Numbered from the stretch's first letter, positions 45,721-56,361 are shown. The stretch is 64,000 bases of DNA from Siphonodentalium dalli (GCA_032622095.1 CP136065.1:219274151-219338150), one strand, 5' to 3'. Notes: generated by a model from the sequence alone, not told the origin. Numbers and translations are program-made.

Positions 45721-46080
45721 ACTTTGGTATCTTATTGGACTTTTATCGGTAGTTCCACTGTAACAGTAATGTTTACATAACAATGGTTTTGACATGCAAA
45801 ATCTCATTATTAGAGAGTTATTAATAATGAAAATAAGAATAAATTCAATCTATTTGTTCATGTGCTTTTTGGTGATTGTTGTTTTAATACAGACTTACAG
45901 CAATGCCCTAAATAATTGACTCCTTAGCCACAGCAGAATTATGGGTAATTTTTCAGGTTTTAGTCAAATCCTGAAAAATTACCCATAATTCTGCTGTGGT
46001 TAAGGAGTTGATTATTTAGGGCATTAGTGTATATAATTTTCACCCACTACAAAGGCCTTGAGTCCCTTGAATTTTAATGA
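45717..46080 (+). repeat. Repeat L, right part with nested A
   Basis: 'actttggtatcttattggac' aligns with 'attttgatctcttattggac' of the L copy at about 38865, directly continuing the sequence broken off at 44169. A family A element follows at 45896. Confidence 0.78.
45896..46031. mobile_element. Family A MITE, centre deleted
   Basis: 136 bp; arms meet at 'ggttttagtcaaatcctg'. TA flanks. Right end GCATTAGTGTA has one change. Confidence 0.87.
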
Positions 46081-46440
46081 AAATGAGGAATTAAGTAATC
46101 AATTGGTGTCAGACATTGAGATGTACATCGTCTGATCTGTGGTTAGGACCCTATTATACCGAGTTGTGAAACAAGAGATTTTCCAACAATAACACGACAC
46201 GATCTAATGTCGTGAGTAATTACAATCTCCAATTAAGCAGGATACTCCGCCTCACGGCTGGTCAATATGAATCCTCCACCAATGCCTTCAATTTCCTGGG
46301 ATAAAGTGCTTTTCTGTCAAACCTATGGCTATTATCCAAGAGGCTTATCAGCATCGCTAACCCTTTGTCAACAGCAAGATACATGACTTTTGACTGGAAG
46401 AATATTTTGATGTTTATAATGTGATGACTTGGGAGGGGGG
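46081..46440. other. Unassigned intergenic DNA
   Basis: Nothing recognised. Confidence 0.4.
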
Positions 46441-47104
46441 GGGGTCCAGAAAAAAATTACCGCCACAAGCTGGAGCTTTGGCTTTTAAAAAAAACAAATA
46501 TTCAAATTCTGACAAAATATTGATTCCAACTTGATGACGACTTGCATGTTCTCAAAGCTGAATCACACACCAAATATCAAGAGATTGTTTACAAGATTTC
46601 TCAAGTTATCTTTTAGACAACACAAACATTATGATTTCTAAGTCAAACAAAGGTACATAACTCCATTAAAATCATTGGGCCATGACCAAATTCAAACTTG
46701 ACCTGTGTTTTCTAAACACTGTAAACCATCAAGCAATTCATTTGAAAATTGCTCAAGTTATCATTCTGACAACCCAAAAGATTTTTTTATTTCAAAGTCG
46801 AAAAAGAGGCATAACTCCTTCACAAATCAACGGACCATGACCCAAGTACAAATTTGACATGCGACTTTTCAAATGTGATTAACACACCATATATCAAGAA
46901 ATTATGTTGAGTATTTCTCAAGTTATCAGCCAGACAACACAAAATTGGGATTTCTAAGTCTAAGTACAAAGAAGTCAAATTCTAGCAAATGTTTTATTTC
47001 CAACCAAATGAAGACCTGCGTGTTTTCAAAGGTGATCGAGCCACACACACCAAATATCAAGAGAATCTACTGAAGGTTGCTCATGACTTATCTTTAGACA
47101 GCAC
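46441..47104. repeat. Degenerate modular repeat
   Basis: Four or so modules of about 150 bp contain 'caaatatcaaga', 'ctcaagttatc' and 'gacaacacaa' variants. Same style as 1-460. Confidence 0.6.
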
Positions 47105-47447
47105 TTAACCTTTTCAGTGCCAAGTCCGATTTTTGTATCAACCCATATTTCTTTGATCATTTTTCAAATTTATTGATTATAATAATGTGATACATTGATG
47201 GAAAGAGCTCTTTCCATCAATGGATCACATTATTATAATCAATAAATCGACTTCTTAACCACAGCAGAATTATGGGTAACTTTTCAGGATTTAGTCGGAA
47301 ATATGGCTTAATTGTTGCCATTCATCGAAAAGCTCTCCCCGAGAGCTTTCCGATGAATGGCAACAAGCCATATTTCCGACTAAATCCTGAAAAGTTACCC
47401 ATAATTCTGCTGGGGTTATGGAGTCGATTACTTAGGGCATTACTGTA
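47105..47447. mobile_element. Truncated C joined to truncated A
   Basis: C starts at TTAA 47105 and runs through a doubled 'gatggaaagagctctttcca' to about 47244; there 'caataaa' continues directly as family A 'tcgacttcttaaccac', which is complete on its right side to TA 47446-47447. Both lost one end at the shared junction. Confidence 0.8.
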
Positions 47448-48559
47448 CTGTTCCTCTAGTTTTGCATGGAGTTGTTGCCTGTATCACAAGTGATATGTTT
47501 GTGGTCGCCATTATCTAATTGATGTTCAATTGTTGTACCTGCTAAACGAGGCCAACTTTTATATGAAACTGTGTATCTGGAGTTTTGGCGGAATGCGACT
47601 TATTTGATTTGAACATTTGATTTGTGATGTATTTGAACATTTAATTTGACAATTTGATGTATGATTCAACTTACCCGCCAATGTGTAAGTTATTATTATT
47701 CATCTCTGTTGCCTGTGGGCCGTATTGGCAATCCCAGTCATACATTATATGTTTTAGATAATCTTGGATTACCTCAGATAAATTTGATGGCAAGGTCTAA
47801 TTTTACTCCATTGTTCATGTTCATAGTCATCTTTATTTATTTCATCGTCATATCCTTCAGGCATTTATATATCTCATGATACTGTTTATTTTATGTAATT
47901 TATATCTAATTAATGTTTGACAAACTCATGATGATTAATTTTCCATATATTTCCTGCATTTAACAGTAACATTATTACTCCATTTATTTTTATTTACGAA
48001 ATTTGTGTGATTGCAATTTGGCTTATATTTGTATTTCTTTGTAATGTGTTTATATGTCACACGCATTTGGGCGTGGTGCTACCAAACCTATACATGCTAT
48101 TTTACACGCATATGGGCTAATTTTCTTTGCTTTGTTTTGTCACCAATTGGTTGGAATTATTCTAATGCAAGCGTAATTATGTTGTAGGTGGAAAGAATGC
48201 AATTGAACAACCTTGGCGTGGTGGTCTTTTCTTCCATCTCCTAGATCGGTTGCGAAACAATGCCCCAGATGACTCTTCTGCTCTCACGCAATAAGACAAT
48301 GAAAATTCTGTGACACAAAACGAACAATAAATAATCCATAGCAGCAGAGTATCTGAGTTTTCAGGACTATACACAAACATATTCTCAGAGGACGTAATTA
48401 AATGTAGGTTAAAAGAGACAGGAAAATCATTGGACAAAAGACTCCAGCAACAGAGAAAATGATTCTAAGAGTTCAAAAAGAATTGATTTTCTACAAACTC
48501 ATACTGTTATAGAGATGATTTTCTGATTCCCAAAGGATTTCTAAGAACATGGTTCAAAG
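47448..48559. other. Unassigned intergenic DNA
   Basis: About 1.1 kb, T-rich on the plus strand, no repeat family or protein motif recognised. Confidence 0.45.
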
Positions 48560-49365
48560 TAAAAATCGTCCAGCATAGCTCAGAGCATAGTCGCCGATAT
48601 AACTCAACATTGATTGATTCAACCTTTCGAAGTAATCCTTTGAAGAATTTCTGGCAGTTGTTTGAAGAATTCTCCCAGACATCCTTCTGTTCTGATGTAG
48701 AGTATATATTATATGATAGGTCTTTAGACCCAGGAAAAGTGAATTAATTTGGCTGGAGACAGATAAGTCACTCCAGTTTACTACAGTCGATCTGATATCT
48801 TATAAATCAACTGTATCTTCATGTGACACTTGTTTGTGAAGGTGAACATTCATACCAAATATCATTGAGAATTTATAACTCAGGGCTGGGAAATAAAAAG
48901 CATAGTCACCGTATAACTGAACATCGGTTGATTTTACCCTTTTTTTTACTAATTGGAATCGCCCATCAGTTATCAAAGTATGCATTGGAATGGTCTATTA
49001 TTCTTCTGGAGGGGTGTTTATAGGAATTATGAGCAGACAACAGACAGACAAAAGATAATACAAGTGCAGAAGGCATCATATTAATTTGAAGGAAAAGTTC
49101 AGATAATAAGTTTAACAAACGTTTATTGAACTTATCATCTGAACATTTCCTGCGGGATAACTACTCTTCAATGAGTATTTGGGACAGAAAGGATTAACCT
49201 TTCGAAGAGTTTCTAGCAGTTGTTTGAAGAATTCTCCCAGACATCCTGTTCTGATGTATTATATGATGGGTCTTTAGACAAATGAGAAGTGAATTAATTT
49301 GGCTGGAGACAGATAAGTCACTCCAGTTTACTAGTCTCCTCTGATAATTTATAAATCCACTGTAT
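48560..49365 (+). repeat. Tandem duplication split by a D element
   Basis: Unit 1 (about 48590-48815) and unit 2 (about 48898-49365) share 'gcatagtc(g/a)ccg', 'gttgtttgaagaattctccc' and 'ttggctggagacagataagt'. D sits in unit 2 at the point where unit 1 reads 'gattgattcaacctttcg'. Confidence 0.85.
48933..49197. mobile_element. TTAA MITE, family D, short form
   Basis: 265 bp; left TTTACCCTTTTTTTTACTAA, right GGGACAGAAAGGATTAA. Contains 'atggtctattattcttctgg' and the inverted pair 'ttcagataataagtttaa' / 'ttgaacttatcatctgaa'. The empty paralogous site is at about 48615. Confidence 0.82.
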
Positions 49366-49623
49366 CTTTACAATCCGGCAGGCACGGATTAATTATCTGG
49401 CCGGCGAGGATTATAGTCCGTATCAAAACACACTCGGTAGGTGTTGTCTCAGCATGAGCTGTTTGTGGTGAATAAGGTTTAGCATGAACGATATTAAGTT
49501 TATTTGTTTTACGCGTTTTGTGTATTTTGTTGTAAAGTGGTACTATGAGTTAGTATAAGAGTTCTAAGTAGAGTTCACTGCTAATATATATACCGTTACC
49601 GTTGCCGTTCTGGCATAAACACA

Positions 49624-50559
49624 ATGGCAAGTGCTCAAGTTAACGTAAATTATATTCCAAAAAACAGAGGAGGAAAGTATCTAGTATACAATGATTAAAT
49701 TTTTTTCATAAAATCAAGGAGAGATCAGCGAATTCATTGGCGATGTTGCAAGAAAGAATGCTGTGCAACCACCAACACCGTGAACGACATGGTGACATCC
49801 CATAGTGGCAACCATAACCATGAACCTGACTTCAACCAAGTTATCAGCAGATTCCTTCATTGCAGATCTGAAAAAGCGCATTAAGACAAGTACTATGCCA
49901 GTATCAACTCTATACCAAGAAGAAATAGCAAGTATGTACAAAGTAAAATCGTTATAAATTTTGCATTCTCATTCATGAGGCGACGCTCTTTACAGTTATT
50001 CGTCATAACGAGTACTAAGCCAGTAACAACTCTATACCAAAAAGTTATTTCGCATTCTCATTATATAATAATGCGACGCTCTTTATATCTATTCGTCGTA
50101 ACGAGTACTAAGCCAGTATATCATTTAACCATAATTGTTTTTCTCCAACAATCTTCGAGCAGACGAGACCGACCCTGGCATAATAGCGAAAATACCGACA
50201 TACTACAGCGTCAAAACAGCCTTGTATCATGCCAGAGCCATGGCCACCAAATGTGGAACCACCATGATACCATTGGTCCACGTACAACAAATCACGTCGA
50301 AGGTTGGCACCGAAACCTTCAGATGGTGCTATCCTGCTCCCACCCGAATATCTTCAGGATGATAGATTTCCTAAAGAAAGAGCAAGCCTTCCAGGAAGCA
50401 ACCATCATCCAGCTAAGATCAGGTGGGAAGCTTGGGTCACGGAAGATGAAGTATCGAAAGGTTGATAATTCAATCGGTCACTTCAAGAGAGTTTTCGGCG
50501 CAGGGGAAATAGACGTTCTGGAGTATATGGATTCAGTTTCTAATAGCATCCATAATTAA
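49624..50559 (+). pseudogene. Broken FLYWCH/Mutator-type transposase gene, catalytic middle missing
   Basis: The first ATG opens a frame with the marks of a FLYWCH zinc finger: RGGKYLVYND, then after a TAA stop (49696) IHWRCCKKECC and HNHEPD, fitting the W-x-C...C...H-x-H pattern. A one-base frame change near 49830 leads into DSFIADLKKRIKT and LYQEEIA. After a gap (49932-50162, GTATGT...AG, possibly an intron, but holding degenerate copies of the preceding exon) a frame reads DPGIIAKIPTYYSVKTALYH. Close to 50240 the frame changes and MWNHHDTIGPRTTNHVEGWH follows, ending HPNIFRMIDFLKKEQA and a stop at 50557. Known proteins of this type carry a MULE DDE transposase domain between those two blocks; here it is absent. 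Family assignment is from motif memory, not a search. The relic is clearly not functional as a transposase. Confidence 0.75.
49932..50162 (+). other. Intron or tandem-duplicated insert in the pseudogene
   Basis: Begins A|GTATGT and ends GCAG, and removing it rejoins the frame (phase 1). But it also contains two 80-90-bp repeats ('cattctcatt', 'gcgacgctcttta', 'acgagtactaagccagta') resembling exon sequence at 49888-49920. Either a repeat-filled intron or a local tandem duplication. Confidence 0.5.
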
Positions 50560-50615
50560 TATGTATATATGTTATGTTATTTTGATGGTATTTGTTCTAT
50601 ATATACTGACTATTT

Positions 50616-50621
50616 AATAAA
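50616..50621 (+). terminator. Possible polyadenylation signal
   Basis: AATAAA 57 bp after the stop codon of the transposase relic. Consistent with a gene end, but the motif is common in AT-rich DNA. Confidence 0.4.
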
Positions 50622-50945
50622 TTTGTTGAAATATATCATATGTGTACGTGGATTTCAATTAAAAAAAAAAAATCGGACATCATCGCCCAATCCCCTGCGA
50701 AATTCGACATCATCACCAATTCCCAGTGACAATTGTGATAAAAACTATAGTAGGCAACTCTATGATGTTGAGGATTATGACGCCTACCGCAACACCTATC
50801 GGAAACAATAGATGCCGGATGAACAGGACGACCCCTCATGAACATGATAACCATCTATGCTACCTGTCTGGCCAGCCATCATCATTTGCACTGTTCATAA
50901 TAACTTCATATCCTTCTTGATGTATTTATGGTTGCTATGGTTAAG

Positions 50946-52947
50946 CCCCTGTCACAGTCCGCTGCGATCAGTCTGGCACTTGCATTGCGCTGAAAAGGTA
51001 CCAAAATATGAGTAACACGCAGGAGGAGCGCGGTAAACTGTCAAAAATTTTAAAACAAGGTATGCTCCTATTCCGTTTACCACGTTTTTATTGCGCTCTT
51101 ATTACGACCCATTGCGTTCGTACTTTGTCAAGTCTCACGCTATCACGCGCTCCCTGTGCTTCCTCTATGCTATAAACGTCCTTAGTGCATCCAAGTCGCT
51201 TTCACTGTGTTGCTAGTACGTTCTCAATAAGTTTGCAAAACGTTCTCTGTGTGGGCACGGAGAGTATAAAAAGCGCCTCATGCATGCTCCAGTCATAGTC
51301 AGTTTTTAGGTTGTGGGAATATATCCAGCAATCCACAATAGACTAGTTGTCCACTTATATAGTTGTCCGATTAAACCACTGTCACACTCCGCTGCGATCA
51401 GGCTGGCGCTTGCATTGCGCTGGAAAGGTATCAAAGCGCCAAGCTAAACACATTAAGGTATCCAAGAACCGATTGGTGACGCAGTGCAGAGGTTCGGCGT
51501 TCTGACCAAGGCGCAGTACTGTCACCGTGGCAATGAAAAGCGAGCGACGTGAGCGTCCCATTGACGTAACAAGGATGTATACAAGCTACTCGTGGTCGCA
51601 GCATGAAATCATCTCTTTCGTCTCTCTCCCGACCTTGTTGCGCTTTTATTGCGCTGCCACGTGGTGTTATGGACTGGTTCCCAATCATAGAACGTCCACA
51701 CGATGTTGCCACTGCAAATATGGCTCTCGTTATACGTCCAAGCATGACAAATGGCATTCTTCCAACGTTTGCAGCAGGTTTACAGTACGATCCCACTTTC
51801 AATTGCGATCTGCTCACCCACACCATCGGAGTTTGCATATAATATGCAAATTTAAACTGGAATCCGATGTACATGTATTCCGTCACGAATGTGGCACATA
51901 TATAACATGGAATACGCAATAAGAATAGTGCACGTGAAGTGGCACCTAAATGGAATCCAATGTATTCCGTATATACGTACATGTGCTACATGTAAACAGG
52001 CATAAACAACCATGGGAAGGGTGCTGTCGACCTCCATAGGTCATGCCATCCAAAAATTAAAAAGGGCATATATTATGCCGATCTATTTAGCCACGCTGTT
52101 CCCTGACGAAATTCCACGTTATCACTATCATACTATAGTGGAAAAGTGAATCGAAACATATGCTCAATTTAAATTATGACTATATATCCGGAACATATAT
52201 AATTGGAACATGGACAACTAGTCTATTGTGGATTGTTGGGTATATTCCCACAACCTAAAAACTGACTATGACTGGAGCATGCAGGTGGCTATTTATACTC
52301 TCAGCGCCCACACAGAGAACGTTTTGCAAACTTATTGAGAACGTACGTACTAGCAACACAATGAGAGTGACTTGGACGCACTAAGGACGTTTATAGCTTA
52401 GAGGAAACACAGTGAGAGCGTGTGAGATCGTGAGACTTGACAAAGTAGAAACGCAATGGGTCGTAATAAGAGCGCAATAAAAACGTGATAAGCGCCATAG
52501 TTTTCCGCGCTCCTGCGTGTTACTAATATTTTGGTACTTTTTCAGCGCAATGCAAGTGCCGGCCTGATCGCAGCGGAGTGTGACAGGGGTTTTAATCTTA
52601 CTGCAGTCGCAGAGGACAAGATTGGTTTCTTACTGCGACCACGAGTAGCTTGCATGCATCCTTGCTACGTCAACGGGACGCTCACATCGCTGGCTTTTCG
52701 CTGCCACAGCGACAGTATACTGCAACCTGGTCAGAACGCCGAACCTCTGCGCTTGTTTTGTGCATGCACAAAACAAGTGCGGCGCTCTGGCACTCAGGGG
52801 CAATCATGGGGACCCTCTCCCGTCCTAGCCAGTGTCAACTGCGTCACCAATCGGTTCTTGGATACCATAATGCGTTTAGCTTGACGCTTTAATAATTTTT
52901 CAGCGCAATGCAATCGCCAGCCTGATCGCAGCGGAGTGTGACAGGGG
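50946..52947. mobile_element. Nested long-inverted-repeat element P
   Basis: Four related blocks: IR1 50946-51357, IR2 51376-51660, IR1' 52200-52589 and IR2' 52600-52947. Left blocks begin C(C/A)CTGTCACA(G/C)TCCGCTGC; right blocks end GCAGCGGAGTGTGACAGGGG. IR1 pairs with IR1' and IR2 with IR2', so two inverted pairs interlock. TTAA or TTAAA precedes both left blocks. Blocks are rich in G and C compared with surroundings. It starts about 390 bp after the transposase relic. Long inverted ends are usual in Mutator-like elements, but no 9-bp duplication was found. Confidence 0.8.
52752..52777. repeat. Perfect 26-bp palindrome
   Basis: CTTGTTTTGTGCA followed by its exact complement, lying in a stretch of IR2' that has no counterpart in IR2. 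Confidence 0.95.
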
Positions 52948-52999
52948 TTTTATATATTGAGACCTTCATGTTGTTTCCCAATATCGAGGATTAATGTCT

Positions 53000-53544
53000 G
53001 AAAAGAAATATATTGGTAGACGCCAACAAGGGAGGGGGTGCAGTTGGAAATTCCAACTTCATAACTTAAGAAAATGAAAGTGACAATTATACTTTAGCTC
53101 AACTTGAAGAGGATCCCGAAGGATTTAGTCATGGGGGTCATGTTTTGTAATGAAAATCAGAAATATTTGATGGTTCCCATATAGTGGTCACCCTAAAAAT
53201 CCATATGTAGTTTGGTGACAATCGGATAAGAGATGTGGCCTGTAGGGTGTGCCGAAGGATTTACTTATGCAGAGTATAATCCAAGATGGCTGCCAGCGGC
53301 CATGTTTTTCATTGAAAACCATTTAAATTCAATAGCTCCCATCTAGATGTGATCCTAAACATACCTGTAAATTTTCAAAACATATCTCCAATAGCCGATG
53401 GATTTAAATGTAAAATCCAAGATGGCTGCTGAGGGCCATGTTTTTTTAACAATTGTTGTAAATTGACGGCTCCCTTCTAGAGGCCATCCCGAATATGAAG
53501 TTTGGTGACGATTGGATGAGGGATGTGGACAGTAGGCAGGGCCT
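53000..53544 (+). repeat. 'Aagatggctgc' satellite-like units
   Basis: Three diverged units of about 160 bp contain 'tttggtgacaatcggat', 'gtaaaatccaagatggctgc' and 'ggccatgttttt'. Same family as 63410-64000. Confidence 0.75.
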
Positions 53545-53937
53545 GACCCAGCCTGTTTTCGACTCCCGTATACCGGGTTTGGGGACATTTTTTTTTTTTT
53601 TAAATTCAGGTCCCAATTCATATTATAACAATATACACAGCATTTATGTATTTATATATATTGACATAAGACATTTAAGTTTACAAAAAGATTTAAGTTT
53701 AACAGTTGGAATCATACTGTAAAGTATGTTTGGTTCTATCTAGCTTTCATCTGTGAAAACTTCAAATAGTTCAGGTTTGTTACCATTCAGCCTTCAGACT
53801 TTAGTATTTCAATAAAATTAAAGCAAAATTACACAATACAGTATAGGAACAGTGACAATTTCAAAACATTTCCCGGGGGAGGCCCCCCAGAGCGCCCCAA
53901 TAAGAGGGGCGACCCCTCTCATACTCTCCCGGCTCCT
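53545..53937 (-). repeat. Inverted partial copy of element J interior
   Basis: 'caggtcccaattcatattat', 'gttggaatcatactgtaaag' and 'tttcatctgtgaaaacttca' are complements of 11020-11235. 'gggggaggcccccc' continues the J-type G/C-rich part (compare 10520). Confidence 0.75.
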
Positions 53938-54077
53938 GGCTTGTTGCCATTCATCGGAAAGCTCTCGGGGGAGAGCTTTCCGATGAATGGTAACAAGCCA
54001 TATTTCCGACTAAATCCTGAAAAGTTACCCATAATTCTGCTGTGGTTAAGAAGTCGATTACTTAGAGCATTACTGTA
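53938..54077. mobile_element. Family A MITE, left arm mostly lost
   Basis: Begins at 'ggcttgttgccattcatcgg' fused to the J copy, complete to GCATTACTGTA. Confidence 0.85.
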
Positions 54078-54261
54078 CTTATCAATTTCCATTTGAGCTT
54101 CAAAAACTAATAGTAATAGCACTGAACCATAGCTGATTTTGTATTTGTGTGAAATAATCTATATTGTAAGTCGAATATTTGTTGCTGAAACAGGCATTCT
54201 GATTGTATGAAAGCTGCCAACTTTTTTATTTAGTTTTTGATTCACCAGCATCGGTCGCTAA

Positions 54262-54813
54262 CAGGGTTCGCGCTGGACTGAAATTTACTTTTGCCAAATG
54301 AAAATATTTTTTGCCAAATTCTTTTAGAAATTGCCAAATGCTATCACTTTCTGCAAAATCGAGTTTTATATTTCTATAAGCGCTGTTTGGAAAACTTTTG
54401 TTATCAATAGGAAAGCAGTTAATTATTAATTCTCGCCTCTCTACTGTGGTTTATCATAGAACAACATACCGAACAATACGATTATTGAAGGGTTGCTTCA
54501 CCAGAAGGGCAAATCGAAAAGAGGATTATCTATATGTAAACACCACAACAATAAATTATATAGTAATATCATCTATACTAATGCTATCAGATTACCTGAA
54601 TTTTGATAAAGTTGTTAACATTTTCTAACCTTATAGACCGCAGCTAATTGCAATGGTTTCCTGAAATTAATTTCACGAGTGACCAATAGCCTTTTTTTTT
54701 GTTGAGAATTTAAAAAGTGACTTGCCAAAACTTTTGCCAAATGAAAATATTTTTTGCCAAATGTAAATTATTTTTGCCATTGGCAAATTTGGCAAGTGGC
54801 AGCGCGAACCCTG
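54262..54813. mobile_element. hAT-type MITE with perfect 8-bp target duplication
   Basis: Ends CAGGGTTCGCGCTG and CAGCGCGAACCCTG, a perfect 14-bp inverted repeat; flanks GTCGCTAA at 54254-54261 and 54814-54821. Both subterminal zones contain several 'ttttgccaaatgaaaatat' repeats in the same orientation, which may be transposase-binding repeats (inference). 552 bp, non-coding. Confidence 0.95.
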
Positions 54814-55046
54814 GTCGCTAAAAGATGCACATATTTTGAATGGAGCATGGTGTCATTGAGAACGTGCATAAAATACATCACTGCGCTGCCAGGAGTCGTG
54901 TAACCGAGTCAAACGGAACGTTGTTTTCCATAGACGCGGTTAACAGGAAGTTGTTCTGTTGCTATTATGAGTAACATACCACATGGAATGGGTCCACAGA
55001 TTTTATAACCGAAAAAAGGATATCTCACTTCGAATCATGTATTTTA

Positions 55047-55414
55047 CCCTGTGCCAATGCATTCTCTTATATATGCGAGTCGACCATAGGTCGCCTCGCA
55101 TATATAAGAGAATGCATTGGCCTAACAATTTTTTACAATTTTAATAATATTTTCTTGTATTCTTTAACAATTTTATAATTTCACCCATACAGAGCCCCAG
55201 ACAAACATGAGCAGACTACACTCTTCTATATGCTTCTATATATTTGTGGGGCTCCCTGCAGGGTAATGGATGTTTTTTTATTTATGTCCTAAAAATTGTC
55301 AGAAACATTTATTTTAAAAAATATATAAAAAATTGTTAGGCCAATGCATTCTCTTATATATGCGAGGCGACCTATGGTCGACTCGCATATATAAGAGAAT
55401 GCATTGGCACAGGG
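55047..55414. mobile_element. Stand-alone double-hairpin unit
   Basis: CCCTGTGCCAATGC to GCATTGGCACAGGG: the two 69-nt hairpins of family B with a longer spacer (55124-55336), but without any CCCTTTACCC ends. Flanks are 'tatttta' and 'taaaata', so inverted similarity extends further out. Suggests that the hairpin pair can exist apart from B. Confidence 0.8.
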
Positions 55415-55492
55415 TAAAATATTGTCATGCAGTTGTTTTTATATTTGTTGATGGATTGAATTACAATGGAAATAAACATACTGTGTTTCGTT

Positions 55493-55549
55493 GGATGTTC
55501 GGGGATTCAAGCAAGCCGGCTGTTTTCATCCTCGAATCCCCGAATATCC
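55493..55549. repeat. Strong stem-loop
   Basis: GGATgTTCGGGGATTC and GAATCCCCGAAtATCC pair around a 25-nt loop that contains AGCCGGCT. More stable than its AT-rich context; function unknown. Confidence 0.8.
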
Positions 55550-55572
55550 TACTCAACAGAGTACTTTTCTAT

Positions 55573-56049
55573 CAAGCCTGAGTTTAGTGTGCCTGTCATT
55601 TGCAGAATGAGGTCCCCAGAGGGTGAATTTAGTGATGCTATCCCGCATCCCGTGATGCTAGCCCACTATGCGGGATAGCGTCACTAAATTCACACTCTGG
55701 GGAACCTCATTCTGCATAGGCATCATCTTATCTGGAAAGTTTTTTTTATTATCAAATGTCTATAGAAACTTCTTCACATAGATTCCATTTCTGTTTTAGT
55801 TTAGTTTCTCTATATATTCCCAAATTGGCAGACGACACATTGCATACTCGAGGTTCCCAGTGGGTGTATATCACAATACTCACCATTTGGGAACTTCAAT
55901 CTGAGTCTATGACTCCCATATAATATGAAGCCTTGCAGAATTAGGTCCCGATAGGATGAATTTGGTTATGCTAGCCCACTATGTGGGATAGCGTTACTAA
56001 ATTCACCCTATGGGGACCTCAAATGACAGGCACACTGAACTCAGACTTG
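55573..56049. mobile_element. Family G2 MITE with perfect 8-bp target duplication
   Basis: Flanks TTTTCTAT on both sides (55565-55572, 56050-56057). Ends CAAGCCTGAGTTTAG and CTGAACTCAGACTTG. The first hairpin has a short internal duplication ('cccgcatcccgtgatgctag'). Confidence 0.94.
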
Positions 56050-56057
56050 TTTTCTAT

Positions 56058-56361
56058 CCTAAATAATGATTTATCTTAAAGTGTATTCAGGATTCATAAA
56101 CTTCATTTTATGAAACCTATTTTATATAACTTGTTTGGAACAAAAAATGTTAAATGAAAGACAATATTTTGTTTGATGTTTAATGTTATATGCATTTACT
56201 TCATATCATTTCGACGTTTTAGAGGGACAGCAAAAATTACTTATTTTTTCAAGAACAAAATGATAATCTTTGAGATTTATATGTCTAGGTTATATGTCAT
56301 ATTTAGTTTTCAACATTTTTTCAACAAAAAAAAAACAATTTTTAAGATTACATTTTGTTGT
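56058..56361. other. Unassigned intergenic DNA
   Basis: Nothing recognised. Confidence 0.4.

Noticed and set aside
49975-50559. The 194-codon frame taken as an intact gene.
   Set aside because: Its first half translates the repeat-filled insert in the wrong frame; only the C-terminal part resembles a transposase.
51431-51982. 183-codon minus-strand open frame, and a related 117-codon plus-strand frame at 52531-52884.
   Set aside because: They read the two copies of an inverted repeat (IR2 and IR2'). The similarity is explained by the DNA repeat, and no known protein motif is present.
55047-55414. TA or TTAA target duplication for the double-hairpin unit.
   Set aside because: Flanks are inverted (TTTTA/TAAAA), not direct repeats, so a duplication cannot be told apart from extended ends.
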